From Hirudo medicinalis (lineage: Eukaryota; Annelida; Clitellata; Hirudinida; Hirudinidae), in assembly GCA_011800805.1 (NCBI GenBank), contig MPNW01000253.1, forward strand, positions 52,707 through 116,706: DNA of 64,000 bases. The letters are read 5' to 3'. Under the pieces are notes generated by a model. The model saw only the letters and a program-made list of their open reading frames with translations, searched no databases and was not told where the DNA came from. The position numbers and the translations under genes were made by a program. Each line of letters begins with the position of its first letter. Position 1 is the first letter of the stretch. Below, one piece after another: positions 46,292 through 60,105 of the stretch.

Positions 46292-49200
46292 ATGGCGTCG
46301 TGTGTTCGGTTGGGTCGCGCTCTGTTCGGCTCCAAATTTCATTCTTGCAAGAAAGTCTCTTTGCAAACTACTAGTCGGTATTTTGGGAAATGTATAAAAT
46401 CCGAATTTCTGCTTAAAAAATCAGTGTCTCGAAAGCTGTTGACAGCCTCATTAGTCGCCTTGACCAGTTCTTACCTCTTCTATAAAAAGTACCATGGCTC
46501 TATGTCTTGGTTTCTTGGAATGAGCAATTGTGTCCATGCCAAAGTAAAGCTCAATTTTTATTACGCTTGGGTGAATTGCAAATAAATTACCGATCTAATG
46601 AAACCTTTTTAAGTTTCAATTCAAAACAGTTTTCCAGATGTTGAGAATCCAATAAAACATTATTTATTCTAATTAAAAGAACTGATATTAATTATAACAA
46701 TGTACAATGACGTTGATAATAATTGACTCATCACAAACCATACATTCATTTCAATTATAATTTGAATTTGCAAATTCAAGGAAGTACAAGAAGAACCGCA
46801 AGAAAGACAGCCATCATTCAGAGAATTGAGGTTCAACAACTTTGCTTCAGTAGAATATCAGGGACATACTTTCATGACACCGAGAGACTTTCTTGAATCC
46901 ATCACTTACGATAACCCTCGATGTAAAACATTGTCTTAATTCATGCTTATATTTATTTGTCTTTGATTTGTGTGCTCTTGTTTGAGTGAAAGAAACTTTC
47001 AACACATAAATTTCAATTCCACAGGTAGCAACTCATTTAAATTATTATTTTAATATTTCTGAAATTGATTGCAGATAGAACTGGCAGATTGAAACTGAAC
47101 AAAGCAGGAGTTGAAAAATTATTGAAAACAACTCCTTCAAGGAGAAAAAGTTCAAGTTCCATGTTCAGAAGCCTCGGGGAAAATGGTGAGTAAATGATAT
47201 TTTGAATGATTATTAACGTTGATGACATATTTTTTGCATTTGTTGACTTATTTTATCTGGCGGTTTATAATTTAAACCCTCAGTCTTTATCAGTTTTATC
47301 AACTTTTTGCTTTAGTAGGAGACGTAATAGGTTTTTGGTAGAGAAATTGAATATGTGTCGTTCATAAAGAGCAGTAAGCATTTAAATGATGAGTTGAATA
47401 TTTATGAATAATTCTGTTAGAAATCATTTTAAAACTGTTCCAGGTCTGATATCCTACACAGAATATCTCTTCTTGTTGTGCGTCCTCACTAGTAAATTGT
47501 CTTTTTTTCCAATTTTTTCTCTTGCTTCAAATGGAGATAATTACTGTGATTATTTTTTATGCTAAATATATTTATAAAAGATTTTAATTTAAAACTTTGC
47601 TATTTAGTTAATTTTGTTCTGAAGTATTTATAATTTAATTAAGTTGTTTTATGTGTAAACATTTTTTTGATATATTTAAGAAGGAAATGGTCTTGGTTTA
47701 ATATCGCTGCCAGAGTAAGCAAAGTTTTTCCATGCTTAACATCGATTGTTGGAATGTCGTTGCGGTTATCTGGTTACTTCTGAATGTTATAGAATTCACA
47801 TTTTGATGGCAATTAAGGAAGCATTAATTGCTGAAGAACGAATAAATAAGCAGGAGGATGGCATGGACAACATCTCGAGAATGCTTGCTCATTCTCTAAA
47901 CTTACTTCAAATTAACCTAGTGTTTGAATAATTACAACTCGTGAATGACATAATTAGTAGTTCCAAATTACTTGAACTTAAACACAACATGCATAATTTA
48001 TCATAGAGAGTGTCATTTTCTAATTCAGGCATAATTATGTTTTAATAGTTATTCATGGAGTAGTAATATTGCTTACAATGTTATCGGTTGAAAAATGATA
48101 CATTAAAAATGAACAAAGTAATAGTTGATTGTTATTATTGTTACAAGTTGTAATTTCACTCGTTTTAACGTTTTTATTACATTAATATTATAATATAGTT
48201 ATTGTTGTAAGTCCATAATTTCATTTGTTTTTATCGTTTTTGTGACATTTTATTTAAAATGGCAGAACGTTTTGTTTTTCATCAGAACCAAAGTCAGGCT
48301 TTAAAATTGCTTTCAACATGTTTGATGTTGATGGAGATGAAAGAGTTGACAAGAAGGAGTTCCTTGTGGTCAGTAAGACTTGGAATGCTTGGAATGCACA
48401 GTTCATGATGATTGTATTTAGCCAATCTTTCGAGATGTGAAGGCACTTTTTAATCGATCTACCATTTATATACCGCCCCTACCCGAGGGCAATCCCTGGC
48501 GGTGCAGGCTGGTTGCGAACACGACACATTACGACCGTTGCTATTACGACCACATGCAGGAACGCAACCCATTTGGCCAACCTGCGCAATTGTAAATATT
48601 ATCCTTTTAATACAAGCTAAATAATAACTTCAATTTGTTGACTGCCGCATTTGTAGCTTCGTATGTGGGCATTTGTAATTCAATGTGTTTTGTTGTTCTT
48701 TTGTTATTCTGTTATTTTGTTATTATTATCAGTGTTTTGTTGCTTTTAAATAAAATATTTTGTAATAATAAATACCATCATATTATTTATAATAACAATA
48801 CCATCATATTATTTGTAATAACAATACCATCATATTATTTTTAATAACAATATCATCACATTATTTGTAATAATAATAATACCATCACATTATTTGTAAT
48901 AATAATAATACCATCACATTATTTGTAATAACAATACCATCATATTATTTGTAATAACAATACCATCATATTATTTGTAATAATAATATCATTATATTAT
49001 TTGTAATAACAATACCATCATATTATTTGTAATGATAATAATACCATCATATTATTTGTAATAATAATAATACCATCATATTATTTGTAATGATAATAAT
49101 ACCATCATATTATTTATAATAACAATACCATCATATTATTTGTAATAATAATAATAATACCACCACGTCACTTATTTATTTGTTATTGCTATTTCAGAAT

Positions 49201-52200
49201 TTTACTATAATTTCAGTTGGAACAACTGCTTGCTCACACAGAAAAATTTGGTTCTGATCCGACAAATGAAGTGAGTCCTTTTTAGAAACTTCAGGACCTG
49301 AGTTGCGATCACCTCTTGTGTTTGTCGAGTGCCACGTTCGGATATCCAACTTAACAATAATCGTTAATTAATAAGCATAATAATATTAATAAGAATAATA
49401 ATGTTTATTATTACTTTATTACGTTTTTTTGCATTTCACACATTCTCATTTGCTTAAGGGTTTTTTATTTAAAAATGTTTGCATATTACCAATCAGTTTG
49501 TTTCACTGGCATGGGTGATGACAGCTTATTAATGCTGGGTGAATATTTACCTCCCCATGGTTGCAAAAACCCAGTTGAGTTTTTTTGGCTAATACCCCCT
49601 GAACAGTTTGGTTTGTTTAGTTTCAAATGTCGGTGTATTTTCTTTGATAGGATGCTAAAGTGCTTAAAACTTCTGCTTGAAGTTCTAATTAGACATTATT
49701 TAAACATGGATTTAGTTAATTAAGATTGTTATTGTAATTACAAAGTTCTTCTGTTAAGAGCTTCTGCTTGTCTCGTCGAGCTCTCGCCGTCGACGGGAAG
49801 TAAGTTGAAATGCGAACGAAGATGACGAGCATCGATTAAACACGACGGTTTTGTGCTCTTATCACAAATCATAAGTGTTGCGGTTCCACAAAATCCAACA
49901 TCTTTATTATTGTAACGGCAATCTTAATAGCAAAGTACTTGTGGAAATTAGGTGTAACCGGGCAAATTATTTTTAACATCGTGTTTTTACATTTAACATT
50001 TAAATTCATTAATATGTAAATATAAGAGTTCTCTACATACTGTTAAATTGCAACTTCCTTAAAATTTATTTTTCATTGTGTATTATTGATTATTGGAGTT
50101 CCGTTCTGATTTGCTCGTACTTCATTTGAAAAACACTTTGTTTTTAAGCAATTAGTTCAAATTGGTAAAAATTTGAATCGTTGAAATTTCAAGCTAGAAT
50201 GACAAGATTGGATCTTTTAATGTGTGAAACTATTGCTAGGGTTCTTGTAATAATATTCTTCAATAATAAAGTTTAGTCGTTGGCATTAGCATTATCAGTA
50301 ATATTATATTGTAATTATTAAAAGGTATTATTACAGTTGTCGATATTCCTGTTCATTACGACTGCAATTTTCAGTAAGTTGCAATCTGAACAATTCAAAC
50401 CGATTAGATCCTTAATGAGTGATTATTTAATTGGATTGATGTGTTCGTTCAATTACTTGTTTTGAAGGAATTTTATTTTGTTTCATTATTAAATAAGTTA
50501 CTTACTTTTGACGACTTCAAATTGCATTCTCAAACATTTGCAGAGGATTCATAAAAACATCTCATTTATTGTTTTTGTGACTTGATTTGGTGGTTGTAGG
50601 AGATTGTTACATTTTTGTGTAGAACAAGATTAACATCTCAAACTTCGTAACATCTTCTATTATTCTGTTTTTCTTCCAATCAGAGGTTCAGAAGAAAAAG
50701 ACACCAAATGATTTCTTTTGTATTACGAGTTTTAATTAACATTTCAGCAGTCACTTGCACTTCCAACATATGTCAACAAAATAATTACATTGAAAATATA
50801 GTAATAAGAAAATATCTGAATGACAAAACCACTGGAGATTGGAAATCCTCACATATATCTGATTTGTTTAATGCATGACCACATTGTGACAATTTAGAAA
50901 ACTACATTTTAATTTAGATTTGATTTACTTCTGAATTATCCCACATATTTATCTTGCGTTTCCTAGGTTTTGAGCATGGGACATCAAGTTTTGTTTGCAT
51001 CTTTTAAGATTAATTATTCGTTCGAATGATTGTGCTCGGATTGCCATCATCATATCTTATCGTTACCGATCACTTTTCAAAGATGAAAATTCATTGATTT
51101 TAAATTATTTTTCATGTTCAAATCATTAAAAAATGGCCGGACGACCGAGAGATCGCAGGTTGCGATGACGAGTCTCGGTTGCACGTACGAATGATTGAAT
51201 CCAACCAACCTGTTTTTAGTTGATTAAGGACACGAGAAGAAAGCTTAACCTGTGGGATATCCTCCAAGAATCAGTCGACGGAGTGGTGTTTGGAGTATGT
51301 CTTTCTTACATGGAATATTCATTCCTTTGTTGTATTAATGCCTTCGATTGCTGTCAACCTTATGCTTTGCTTGCTTGGCCTGTTGAAGACAGTAGAATCC
51401 CATCAGTGGAACCCCCTTAGTTTCGGACGATCCTTATTTATCACTAGTATAAATGACATTATTCTGTTGTAAATAATAGAATTGATTTTTTATTAATTAA
51501 TGCAAACTGTTATTGTTTAAAGTTATTTAGTGATATATCTGAAATTTATTAAAAATTACTTAATCAAAGATGTGACTGATTCTAAGGGGGTACAACTGTG
51601 TTAGACCTGATCAATGTCAAGTTGATTAATTCTTGTGACGTCTGGAGAGCTTGCCTCAGTTTCACTTACTGACTCACTCACATTCATTTGCATACTAATT
51701 TGCATGAATTATGTTCCACTTTTTGTTTACTAATGCAAGACCCCAGGTTATTGGCTTGTCAGTTGTTTGAATTCTCCCAAAAACATTTAAAGACATTATT
51801 GCCGACGAATTTCAGTACATATTTAAGGTCTAGAAGACTTTCGATTTTCTACCAAGCGACTTGATTTCAGACCTTTTCTCGACTGTCGATATTTTCGATA
51901 GTCCATTTACACTTTTAAAAGAATTTACACTTTTGAGAATATTACAGCCTATTACATAAACAGTTGAACATCAACTTGCAATGAGTTGTCAATTTCATTT
52001 GGATGTATGGGCTGCAGTGTTTCAAGTTGTTTCTGGGTGCAACTTCAGTCTGATGATGTTGAAAGTCATTTGAAATAAAAGCTAGGAATTTTAAGTGATT
52101 TTATAGCTTAAAGTGTTTTTTCGAGTCAATCACTTCGTGATGCCTTTAACAAGTTGAACGTTGAAAGAAAAAAAATCCTAAAAATAGTTAGCTATTTAAT

Positions 52201-55200
52201 GAAATTTAAATTGCAATTTGTAAAACTGTAATTTAATTTGTGTTGCAATGTATTTTTACTGGAATTTATTTTGCTGTATTTTTTACTGGCTAATATTTTG
52301 CAGGAGGTTAAATATCTTTACAAAACATTTAATTGTATTGAGATGTAATACTGAAATTAATGGGCACATTTGAGTGGCTCAAAATGTCCAATGTACATGT
52401 TAATGCATTAATAACATGTAAGATCCATGCTTTCTGTAATAAGTATTTGGCAGTACAACTGTGATTAATTATTTTATCAATTAGTTTGATCGATGATGAT
52501 GATGATGATGATGGTTAGGAAGGTGATGGCAATGAGGATGATCTTAGTCAGCCGTGATGATGTTTACCTTCATAAAATTCTTTCATATGAGTATTCTGCA
52601 ATCATCATTAAAATAACAGATAGATGTCAATTTGTGATTAGATAATGAGATAAAAATTACTTAATATGAGCAGAAATTTTTAGTTTATTATTTCTAATTT
52701 GGACACATGTTGATTTAATTTTAATCCTCTTCATATCCAACCTGTGGTGAAAGATGAATGGCTGGAATGATGAATGTGTTGCAATGTTTACAGCCAGAGG
52801 TTATCAATTATGTTAGACTAACTCTGATGGGTTCAATGGAATCAACCTGAATATATATATATAAAATAAGGTAAAATTGGAGTGGTTCATAGTGATTATC
52901 TGGGATGTATGGCTGGGTTTGATAAGTTTGGGATGTGTTTAGATGAAGAAATTGTCCAGCAAAGGAAAGAACAAAGCGGGATGTGACTGCTACTGTCGCA
53001 AGAAACCTCATGGGAACATTTGGCAGCTCATGAAACATGACATGAAGAACCTGCTACCAGTAGGTTTAAAATTATTTCTTTAAATAATGCAACTTCTACT
53101 GAAAAACATTATTTCATTTTAATAAAATGAATATCTTTATTACTAATTGGAATTTTACAATTGAACTTTTTGATTTCTTTACTGAATGATGTTTAAAGAG
53201 AAGTTTTAAAAATTATGAGAATTAATACAAATATGGGACAAATAAAGGATAATGAAATGTTTATATTATAATAATTTATTATAATTATAGAATTGGTTAT
53301 TCATATAACGTTTGATTATTACTCATGTAATTGTCTCTTGAACACTTAAAGGGAGAGTTTAATGTAAGCACAGAATGAGATTATGATCGTTCGATGTGTG
53401 CTTCGTTGGAGTTGTGTGTTGAATGTTGTTGCCTCGACGATTGTCGCACAACAACATCAAAAGGATGACTTGTTTCCTGACTTTGATTTCAATAAGTTTT
53501 CATTTTTGTGAAGATGTTCGTTCATTTGCCAGCTCAGCGATTCCACAGATCAGAGGAGACGTGCAGGACTCGAATGATTTCCTATTAATTTCTTTTCTTT
53601 CCGACGTTGAAAAGTATCACACCACAATGTTAATAATTGCTAATTAGTCTCGGCTGCATGTTAACATTATTGTACGGGCATGCTTGGTGAATCTTGTTTT
53701 ATTCGTTAGCTTGATAATTAATCCACCTATTCATTTCTTCTCAGAGCTTCCCCTTTGTTAACATTTGCTTTTCATTTAATGTATTTTTTGAGTTGTCAAC
53801 TAAGCTCACTGCTTTATAACTAATCACTCAATTAAATGGCCCTTAAAATTAAATAGAACATTTGCAGCTAGTAAGAGTTCCATTGAAGTGGAGTTTAATA
53901 TCAGGATGATATTTATTTTAGATATTGCATGAGTTTATGGCCGAATATTGCTTTACTTATATCAGTCATTGTTATAAGTATATTAAAATTTATATCTAAT
54001 TGCATTAACAAATATTAATAACACATCAGCTGTAAATGCAATGTAGTATTCATAATTATTTGAGAAGTAATTTTAGAATAAGGATCATAGAATAGAGTTG
54101 TAAGGGCTTTATTACAGGATCCATCCATAAGAGGATTTCAGAATTTAATCTCAATTTGATCTGCTCTTTGCAGGGCTACTATATGGAGCCCATAACTGAC
54201 ACGACCTTGACCATTCATTTCTTTGGAACGAAAGGGAGGGACTACATGAACTATGAAGATTTTCACAGGTTTCCTGTGAAATTATTTTTTCAGTTATTCA
54301 ATTTGTAAAATGCCCTTCACATTCTGAGGCTGGGGAATGTGAAGCTTTTCATGGTAGTTGGTGATGAGGGCAGGTTGTCATCTTGAGTGATTTGAGGAGA
54401 TTTCCTTGTAAATTTTTTTTTTGCTCAGCTATCATAACATGTTCATCACCAGTACAAATTGGAGTAAATGGTACAAATTCTTCAGATGCTGCAGTTTGAA
54501 GTTCATTAGTTTGGAGGCTGATTGGTTAAGATGGCTGGGTTGTGTGTAATTGACTAATTATTGTTTTGTTATTGCATCCAATTCAGTTATTAATGATTGT
54601 TTATCAAAGCTTACCAAATAGTATTCATATTCAAATTCATAATTTATTTCGGATTTATTAATAATTCAAATCCAGCCATTAATTGCTCTCCAAGTAAACT
54701 CACACAATCCATAGATTCATGGACAACCTTCAAACAGAAGTCTTGGAGTTGGAGTTTGCAGAATTTTCGTGCGGCCTGCCGACAATCAGTGAGATTGAAT
54801 TTGCTCAGATCCTGCTCAGGTACACCAAGTTGACCAAAGAGGAAAACGACAGGTACCTCAACAGGCTCAGGAGTCGAATCGAGCACTCAAAGGTAATTAT
54901 TATTGATGATGTTGCACTTTCTCAATTTTCATATTGATTTTATTTAATTACTTGCACTTCTTAATAGTTCACTCCACTGTACTTTAACTGGGATAAGTGG
55001 TCACGTTATGGTTACGTTATTGTTACTGTTGTACTTAGGGCATAACTTTCAAAGACTTCAAGGAATTCTGCCAATTTCTGAACAGCATCGAAGACTTTTC
55101 AATGGCCATGAGGATCTACACATATGCTGACCACCCAATCTCTGAAGGTAAGCTTCCATGCTTTTCAGTCATTGATAAACCAATAATGCAAATGAACTAA

Positions 55201-55680
55201 ATTAAATTAATCATTAACTTAGTAAAATTAAGAATTTAGGACAATGGTCACAAAATCCAAATCAATGCCACGCAAATGTTCTCATTCAATTGTGTTTAAC
55301 TGTTCACAGCTGATTTCACAAGAGCTGTTAAGGCCTGCACTGGACAGACTCTGAACTCTCATGTGATCCACGTTGTATTCCAACTCTTTGACATTGATGG
55401 TGATGGAAGACTCAGTCACAGAGAGTTCATTTCAGTGATGAAGGAGAGAATACACAGGGGGGCAAAGGTGAGTCTCATTGTAATTGTATGATTATTTTTC
55501 TGTTATTTATTTTGCTGCCTTGAATAATTGATCCTTTGATTTATCTACTTACTTAACTTTTGTTACGTCATCTGCATTCTAATTTTAATCTGTGTTTACT
55601 TAAACTTTTAGCATGCTCGGAACACCCGCTGGGACAGCTTCAAGGGCTGCGTGAAGAGTGAGCTGAGGAGCAGTTCATGA
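46292..55680 (+). CDS. mitochondrial calcium uptake protein, MICU2/MICU3 type
   Basis: Thirteen exons, all phase-consistent, 496 aa: 46292-46543, 46781-46922, 47075-47185, 47444-47491, 48286-48368, 49217-49270, 51220-51294, 52943-53059, 54174-54268, 54715-54892, 55039-55147, 55310-55467, 55612-55680. The N terminus is rich in Arg/Lys/Ser with almost no acidic residues and has a hydrophobic stretch (LLTASLVALTSSYLFY), fitting a mitochondrial presequence and inner-membrane anchor. MICU landmarks: FASVEYQGHTFMTPRDFLES, GLISYTEYLFLL, first EF hand DVDGDERVDKKE (all ligands present), TLTIHFFGTKGRDYMNYEDF, RFMDNLQTEVLELEFAEF, second EF hand DIDGDGRLSHRE (complete), and SVMKERIHRGA. MICU proteins gate the MCU channel as intermembrane-space dimers. 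The RFMDNLQTEVLE-type block favours MICU3 or MICU2 over MICU1. Exons 7 and 8 (51220, 52943) are low-conservation linker exons supported mainly by splice sites and phase. Confidence 0.88.
48440..48592 (-). repeat. tRNA-derived SINE copy, minus orientation
   Basis: In a MICU intron. The plus strand contains GCGGTGCAGGCTGGTTGCGA followed by ACACGACACATTACGACCGT and ends GCAGGAACGCAACCCATTTG, collinear with the complement of the SINE at 36757. Keeps the head better than the tail. Confidence 0.78.
48768..49168. repeat. minisatellite, about 15 copies of a 25-29 bp unit
   Basis: MICU intron 5. The unit is ATACCATCATATTATTTGTA followed by ATAA and one to three AAT/CAA triplets. About 15 copies are countable by the recurring CCATCA word; variants include TATCATCAC, CCATCAC and ATGATAAT spacers. 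Length variation sits in the triplet stretch. It ends about 50 bp before the acceptor of the exon at 49217. Confidence 0.88.
52493..52516. repeat. GAT microsatellite in MICU intron
   Basis: About seven GAT repeats followed by further GATGG-type words. Confidence 0.6.
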
Positions 55681-56368
55681 TGCGCCTCCTGCTGGTTCTC
55701 ATCCTTTCCACCATTGCCACTGTAATCACCATCACCGTCGTCATCCCTCCTGGCATCACCCCCTATCCATCCACCCGCTGCTTTCGTTGTTGAATTAGTG
55801 CTATCATCATGTGTGGTTTTTAAGGCTAAAAGTAGTAAGCTCATCTAATTATTCCTAAGATGGTTTGCGAGTTGCTGTGTCATATTTATTTTTTGGATCT
55901 GACAATTTTTCCTTTTTGTTTTATTTTTTGGCTGATGACCAGGACTAGATTGCTCTAGGTTTTTTTTGCACTAATTTTGTCCTAAACTAGGCTGATAAGT
56001 ACTGATAATATTAATCATTTCTATGAGATTTGCAATTCTCCATTGAAAGTAGTTATTGGTATTTCTTAATTTTGTTCAATTAAGGAACTTATTTGAACCA
56101 CAAAAAGACAACAAAAATGAAGGCAGAAAATTTAATTTGGAAAATTATATTTCTATAAAATGAATCTTTGGGTTAGCTTTGGTTCTCGGTTGATGTAAAA
56201 ACCAAGTTAAAATGTACAAGTGCTGATATAAAATTGTAAAACAAAGAGCCAAAATATCATAACCAGAGAGCATTGTTATTTAATATCATTACCATAGGCA
56301 AGAAAAAGTTGAGCGGGGTGGAATGATCAGTTGCTGAAGCATTTTAAGATTTATTTCCTGTTGCTGCC
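55681..56368. other. intergenic between convergent MICU and ARAP-like genes
   Basis: Shared 3' region of two converging genes, about 690 bp. The first part (55681-55800) is CT/CAT-rich and would be MICU 3' UTR. The minus-strand frame 55844-55608 overlaps the terminal MICU exon and is a shadow. Confidence 0.45.
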
Positions 56369-59300
56369 TCATGTTCTGTCGCCTCCAATGTTTTGCCTGA
56401 GGAACTCGAGAAGTGGGGGCGATGTTTCTGTGATTGTGGATGTTAATGATTATCTTAAATTATTCATTCATTACGATTTATTAATAAGGTGACGATAAGA
56501 GGAGGCACATGCCATTAAAAACAATGTCAGTTTATATCACTGTTTGTCAACCTGGACCAAGGAGGAGTCAACAACAAGGAAAATTAAGTTAATCCATCCT
56601 TAATGGTGGTAACTTGGTTGCAATAATCTACAACAATAACAACATTTAAGGACAAACCTGACAATGGCGAATTTTCATCAATTTCCTGTGTGATCTTTGC
56701 TATCTTAAAAAATTAAGCACAAAATTAAATTAAATTGCTGCCAATGAAGAAATACAAGCAATAAACAGTGAAGAGTATGAGCAATCAAAAGTGATCAACT
56801 CACATCTGCCCCTGAAAACACGGCCCTAAGAACCAGGGGAATGTCTGAAGACATAAGTCCTTGCCTGAGAAGCTGTCGACAAATTTGTTTGATGCACAAT
56901 TCATGGGTGAATTAATGCCAAAACAGTGTTATAAGGCAGTGAAGCATGCACCAGGTCATTAGAAACATGAGAAAAATCAAGATGGAAAATTGTTGTGAGA
57001 ATGATTAGTGAGCATCCATTTTCAATTAAAGTTGTGCCTGAAGTGAACCTGATTTGTAGTTTCTTCATCCACATATATGAAATGGAAGAACTTCTTGTGG
57101 AGATATTTGTCTTCAATGAACTGTTTCCTCCTGCTCCTTTGAAAATGGCACAGTAAGCAATTTAAATTCTTATTGAAATACAACTTCAACCATTAATAAT
57201 AATAATAATTAACAATAATTAATAATTAATTAATAACAATAATTTAAAAAAGAACATCAACTAGGAATAATAGCTTTAAAATGTTTGAGAAGCATTCATG
57301 TGGAAAGCATTTGAGAGTCAAAACTTGATGTTCAGGAAACATTTATTAATGATGTGATTTAATGACAAGAGGTAGTGCAAATGATGTAGCCTTTGCCTAG
57401 GTCATTTAATAAATTATAATAATGAGCACTTAATGAAGTCAGGGAAGTGCTAACTGTTCAGGGGATGCATTGATCTGGTTCTCTGGTTTCATGGAATACT
57501 CCCAAATCTTGTTTGAATTTTCATTTCCTATGACTTTCATCATCTGCAATATCAATTCTTTCATCACAATGTTAAACCATGTATGTTTAACCACAACGTG
57601 ACAACCTTGAGTCGTTGAACATTATTCACAAATATTTACAAATGCAGAGTGTTTTCACTGCTCCAGCATTCTTTCATTCTATTGCCAACATTAATGTTTG
57701 GAGAGGGTGACAGCTACAACTTTCATTAGCATTAGCATGCATTAACAAATAATTACAAAATCCGAGTCCAAATTTCTGCTGGTTGATAACAAGTAAATAA
57801 AAACAAATACACTGAAATAAATGAAAAATAATGAAACCTTGATCAATTGTTCACTCCAGACTTTGAAATCCATTCTCAGTGATTTGATCTTTGCATTCGA
57901 CATGTTCCTGTGAATTCCTGCATTTAGTGATTAATCATTGTAAACAAACAAAAAAATGAAATAAATTTAAACTTGCTGAATCCTGGTAAAATAAGTTTAC
58001 ATTTTAATTTTGCCCGCATTGATTGCTCACCTGCACAATTCTGACAGAGTGTAATGCCAAAATTGATTGAAGCCCACTCTGGCCCTAAATTTAAAAAGAA
58101 TTTTTATCAACAAATTGCATTTAAATGTGCATTAAATATCAGCCATAATTATCATGAATTTAATAAATATTGTTAGTTAATTTCAACTAACACCAATTGG
58201 AATAAAAATAAATATATATGTTGCTATTATTAGTAATAATGTTTTGTAAGATAATCAACAAACAATACCCTCTGAACCACAATCAGCACACAACTTGTTG
58301 GTTTGGACTTCAAAGACCTTGTGCATCACCTTGAACAGGAAACATTTGACAATTATTCTGAATCAATTAAATATCAAGCTGCACGAGAGGGAACAACTTG
58401 AAACTCCGACATATTAAATTATCAACAGAGGGTCAAATATTCTTGTTGTCTTTGGATTGTTAGACCGTGGAACACATTATCTGTTGAGATTGTTAACTCA
58501 TCCACTGTTTCACACTTCAATGTTCTAACATGTGACTGACTTCAATAGTTATCTGACCTGTACTTAATTACCAAGTTAACATTGTCTCTAGTGATCAGCT
58601 ATCTAGCCATCACGGCTGATATTTATGTTCTTGTATGTAATGCTTACAATTTTGCGTTAAAGGTCCAAAGGGCCCTTCGGTTCATGAAGTAAATATGTAA
58701 AATAAAAATAAACAAATTTATAAAATATTCTTTGGACATTCTTGAGCTGCTAAATAATTTGTAATAACAAAATCTTTTGCTATTATTGGATCTGCAGTCA
58801 CACTAACTAGTAATAAAAATTAAGCACAAATTGTTTACTGAGTCATAAAAATTTAAAGTAATTCAGTTATTAAAGTAAGTAATTCAAATGCTACCTTTGA
58901 ATAGAAATATTGTTTTCAGAATATTAATTCAAATATTCATTTAATCCATAACATATATATTTTGAGTATTTTGAAGGACAATTATGATTGATGGACTGCT
59001 ATTAAAAATATTTGAGAAAGAAAACAACAATAATGCGGTCTAAAATTCTAAAAAATCAAAATTCTAAAAATTGAACTAAAATTCAACAAAATCATTTTGA
59101 CAGGAAAATAACGTCCCATGTTTAAGTCATTCACTTAATGGTGCAATAAAAATAATTTCACCAATTACACAGATGATGTCACCACCTTAATTAAATTCAT
59201 GCAACATCCAGGGACAAATGAACCACACATGCCATTTCTGACACTGATTTACAACAACGATGATGAATTTGTTGATGATGATGATGGTGGTAATCATAAC

Positions 59301-60074
59301 GCTCTTGAATATGTAGAAGAAAAATATGAAAATGGTCATAATTATCTAGTAACAGTGTGCAGATCATTTTTGAACAAAACACAGGAAAAAAATCATGATA
59401 TGTAGAATCATCAAGCTGAGGAGACAGATCAAGAAAATATAAAATAAGAATAAAATTTACTTAAAGACTAATAAATAATAAGTTAAGTGAAATTTGTGGA
59501 TGCTTTTGAATGCACGGAATCGTGTCACTAACTTCGTCGTCGCCGAGAGCAAGTGAAATTCCGCTCCCGATCGCCTGCTTCCAGGAGTTCATCTCTTCTT
59601 GGGTGTCAAAAATGAATCTATAATTAATTACAATTATTACATGATTAGTTATTTGATTAACTGAACTGAATATGTGCACCTACTAACAACTGCAATAATA
59701 AAACTACATTAAATTGATCTAAATTAAATTTGGCTTGAAGGTTGGCGGCATGGGTTAAGTTCCTGTTTACATATTGACAACAGTCGTAATGTGTCGTGTT
59801 CGAAACCCAGCCTGCACTGCTGAAAGCACCCTTGGGAAGGAGCACTACATAAATGGTTAACATAAAGCGCCTCTGAAGCTATGCATATGGTGCTATATAA
59901 ATAAACTACATTTACATTTTAAATGTTTTGTAATAATATTTCATTCAAGTCATTTATAAACATGCTGACCAGTTCAAGTTTGTATGAATGTTTGAAAATT
60001 CCAAAATTAAAGTAAAATTGATTGGTCAACAAATATCAAACAAATAACTGGACACCATTAATTAGCATTGTCAT

Positions 60075-60105
<31 letters not shown>

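Noticed and set aside
47746..47931. Possible extra MICU exon (MAIKEALIAEERINKQEDG)
   Set aside because: The exons at 47444-47491 and 48286-48368 join directly in phase as LTKPKSGF, the conserved MICU junction, so nothing is missing between them.
48768..49168. Regular repeats considered as a CRISPR array
   Set aside because: Units are directly adjacent with only triplet-length variation, there are no unique spacers, and the region is an intron of an animal gene.
53423..53647. Plus-strand 74-codon frame in a MICU intron
   Set aside because: No domain; flanking MICU exons join in phase without it.
56901..57116. Minus-strand frame beginning MKTNISTRSSSI
   Set aside because: Overlaps the ARAP-like exon 57136-57073 in a different frame; the family match lies in the other frame.
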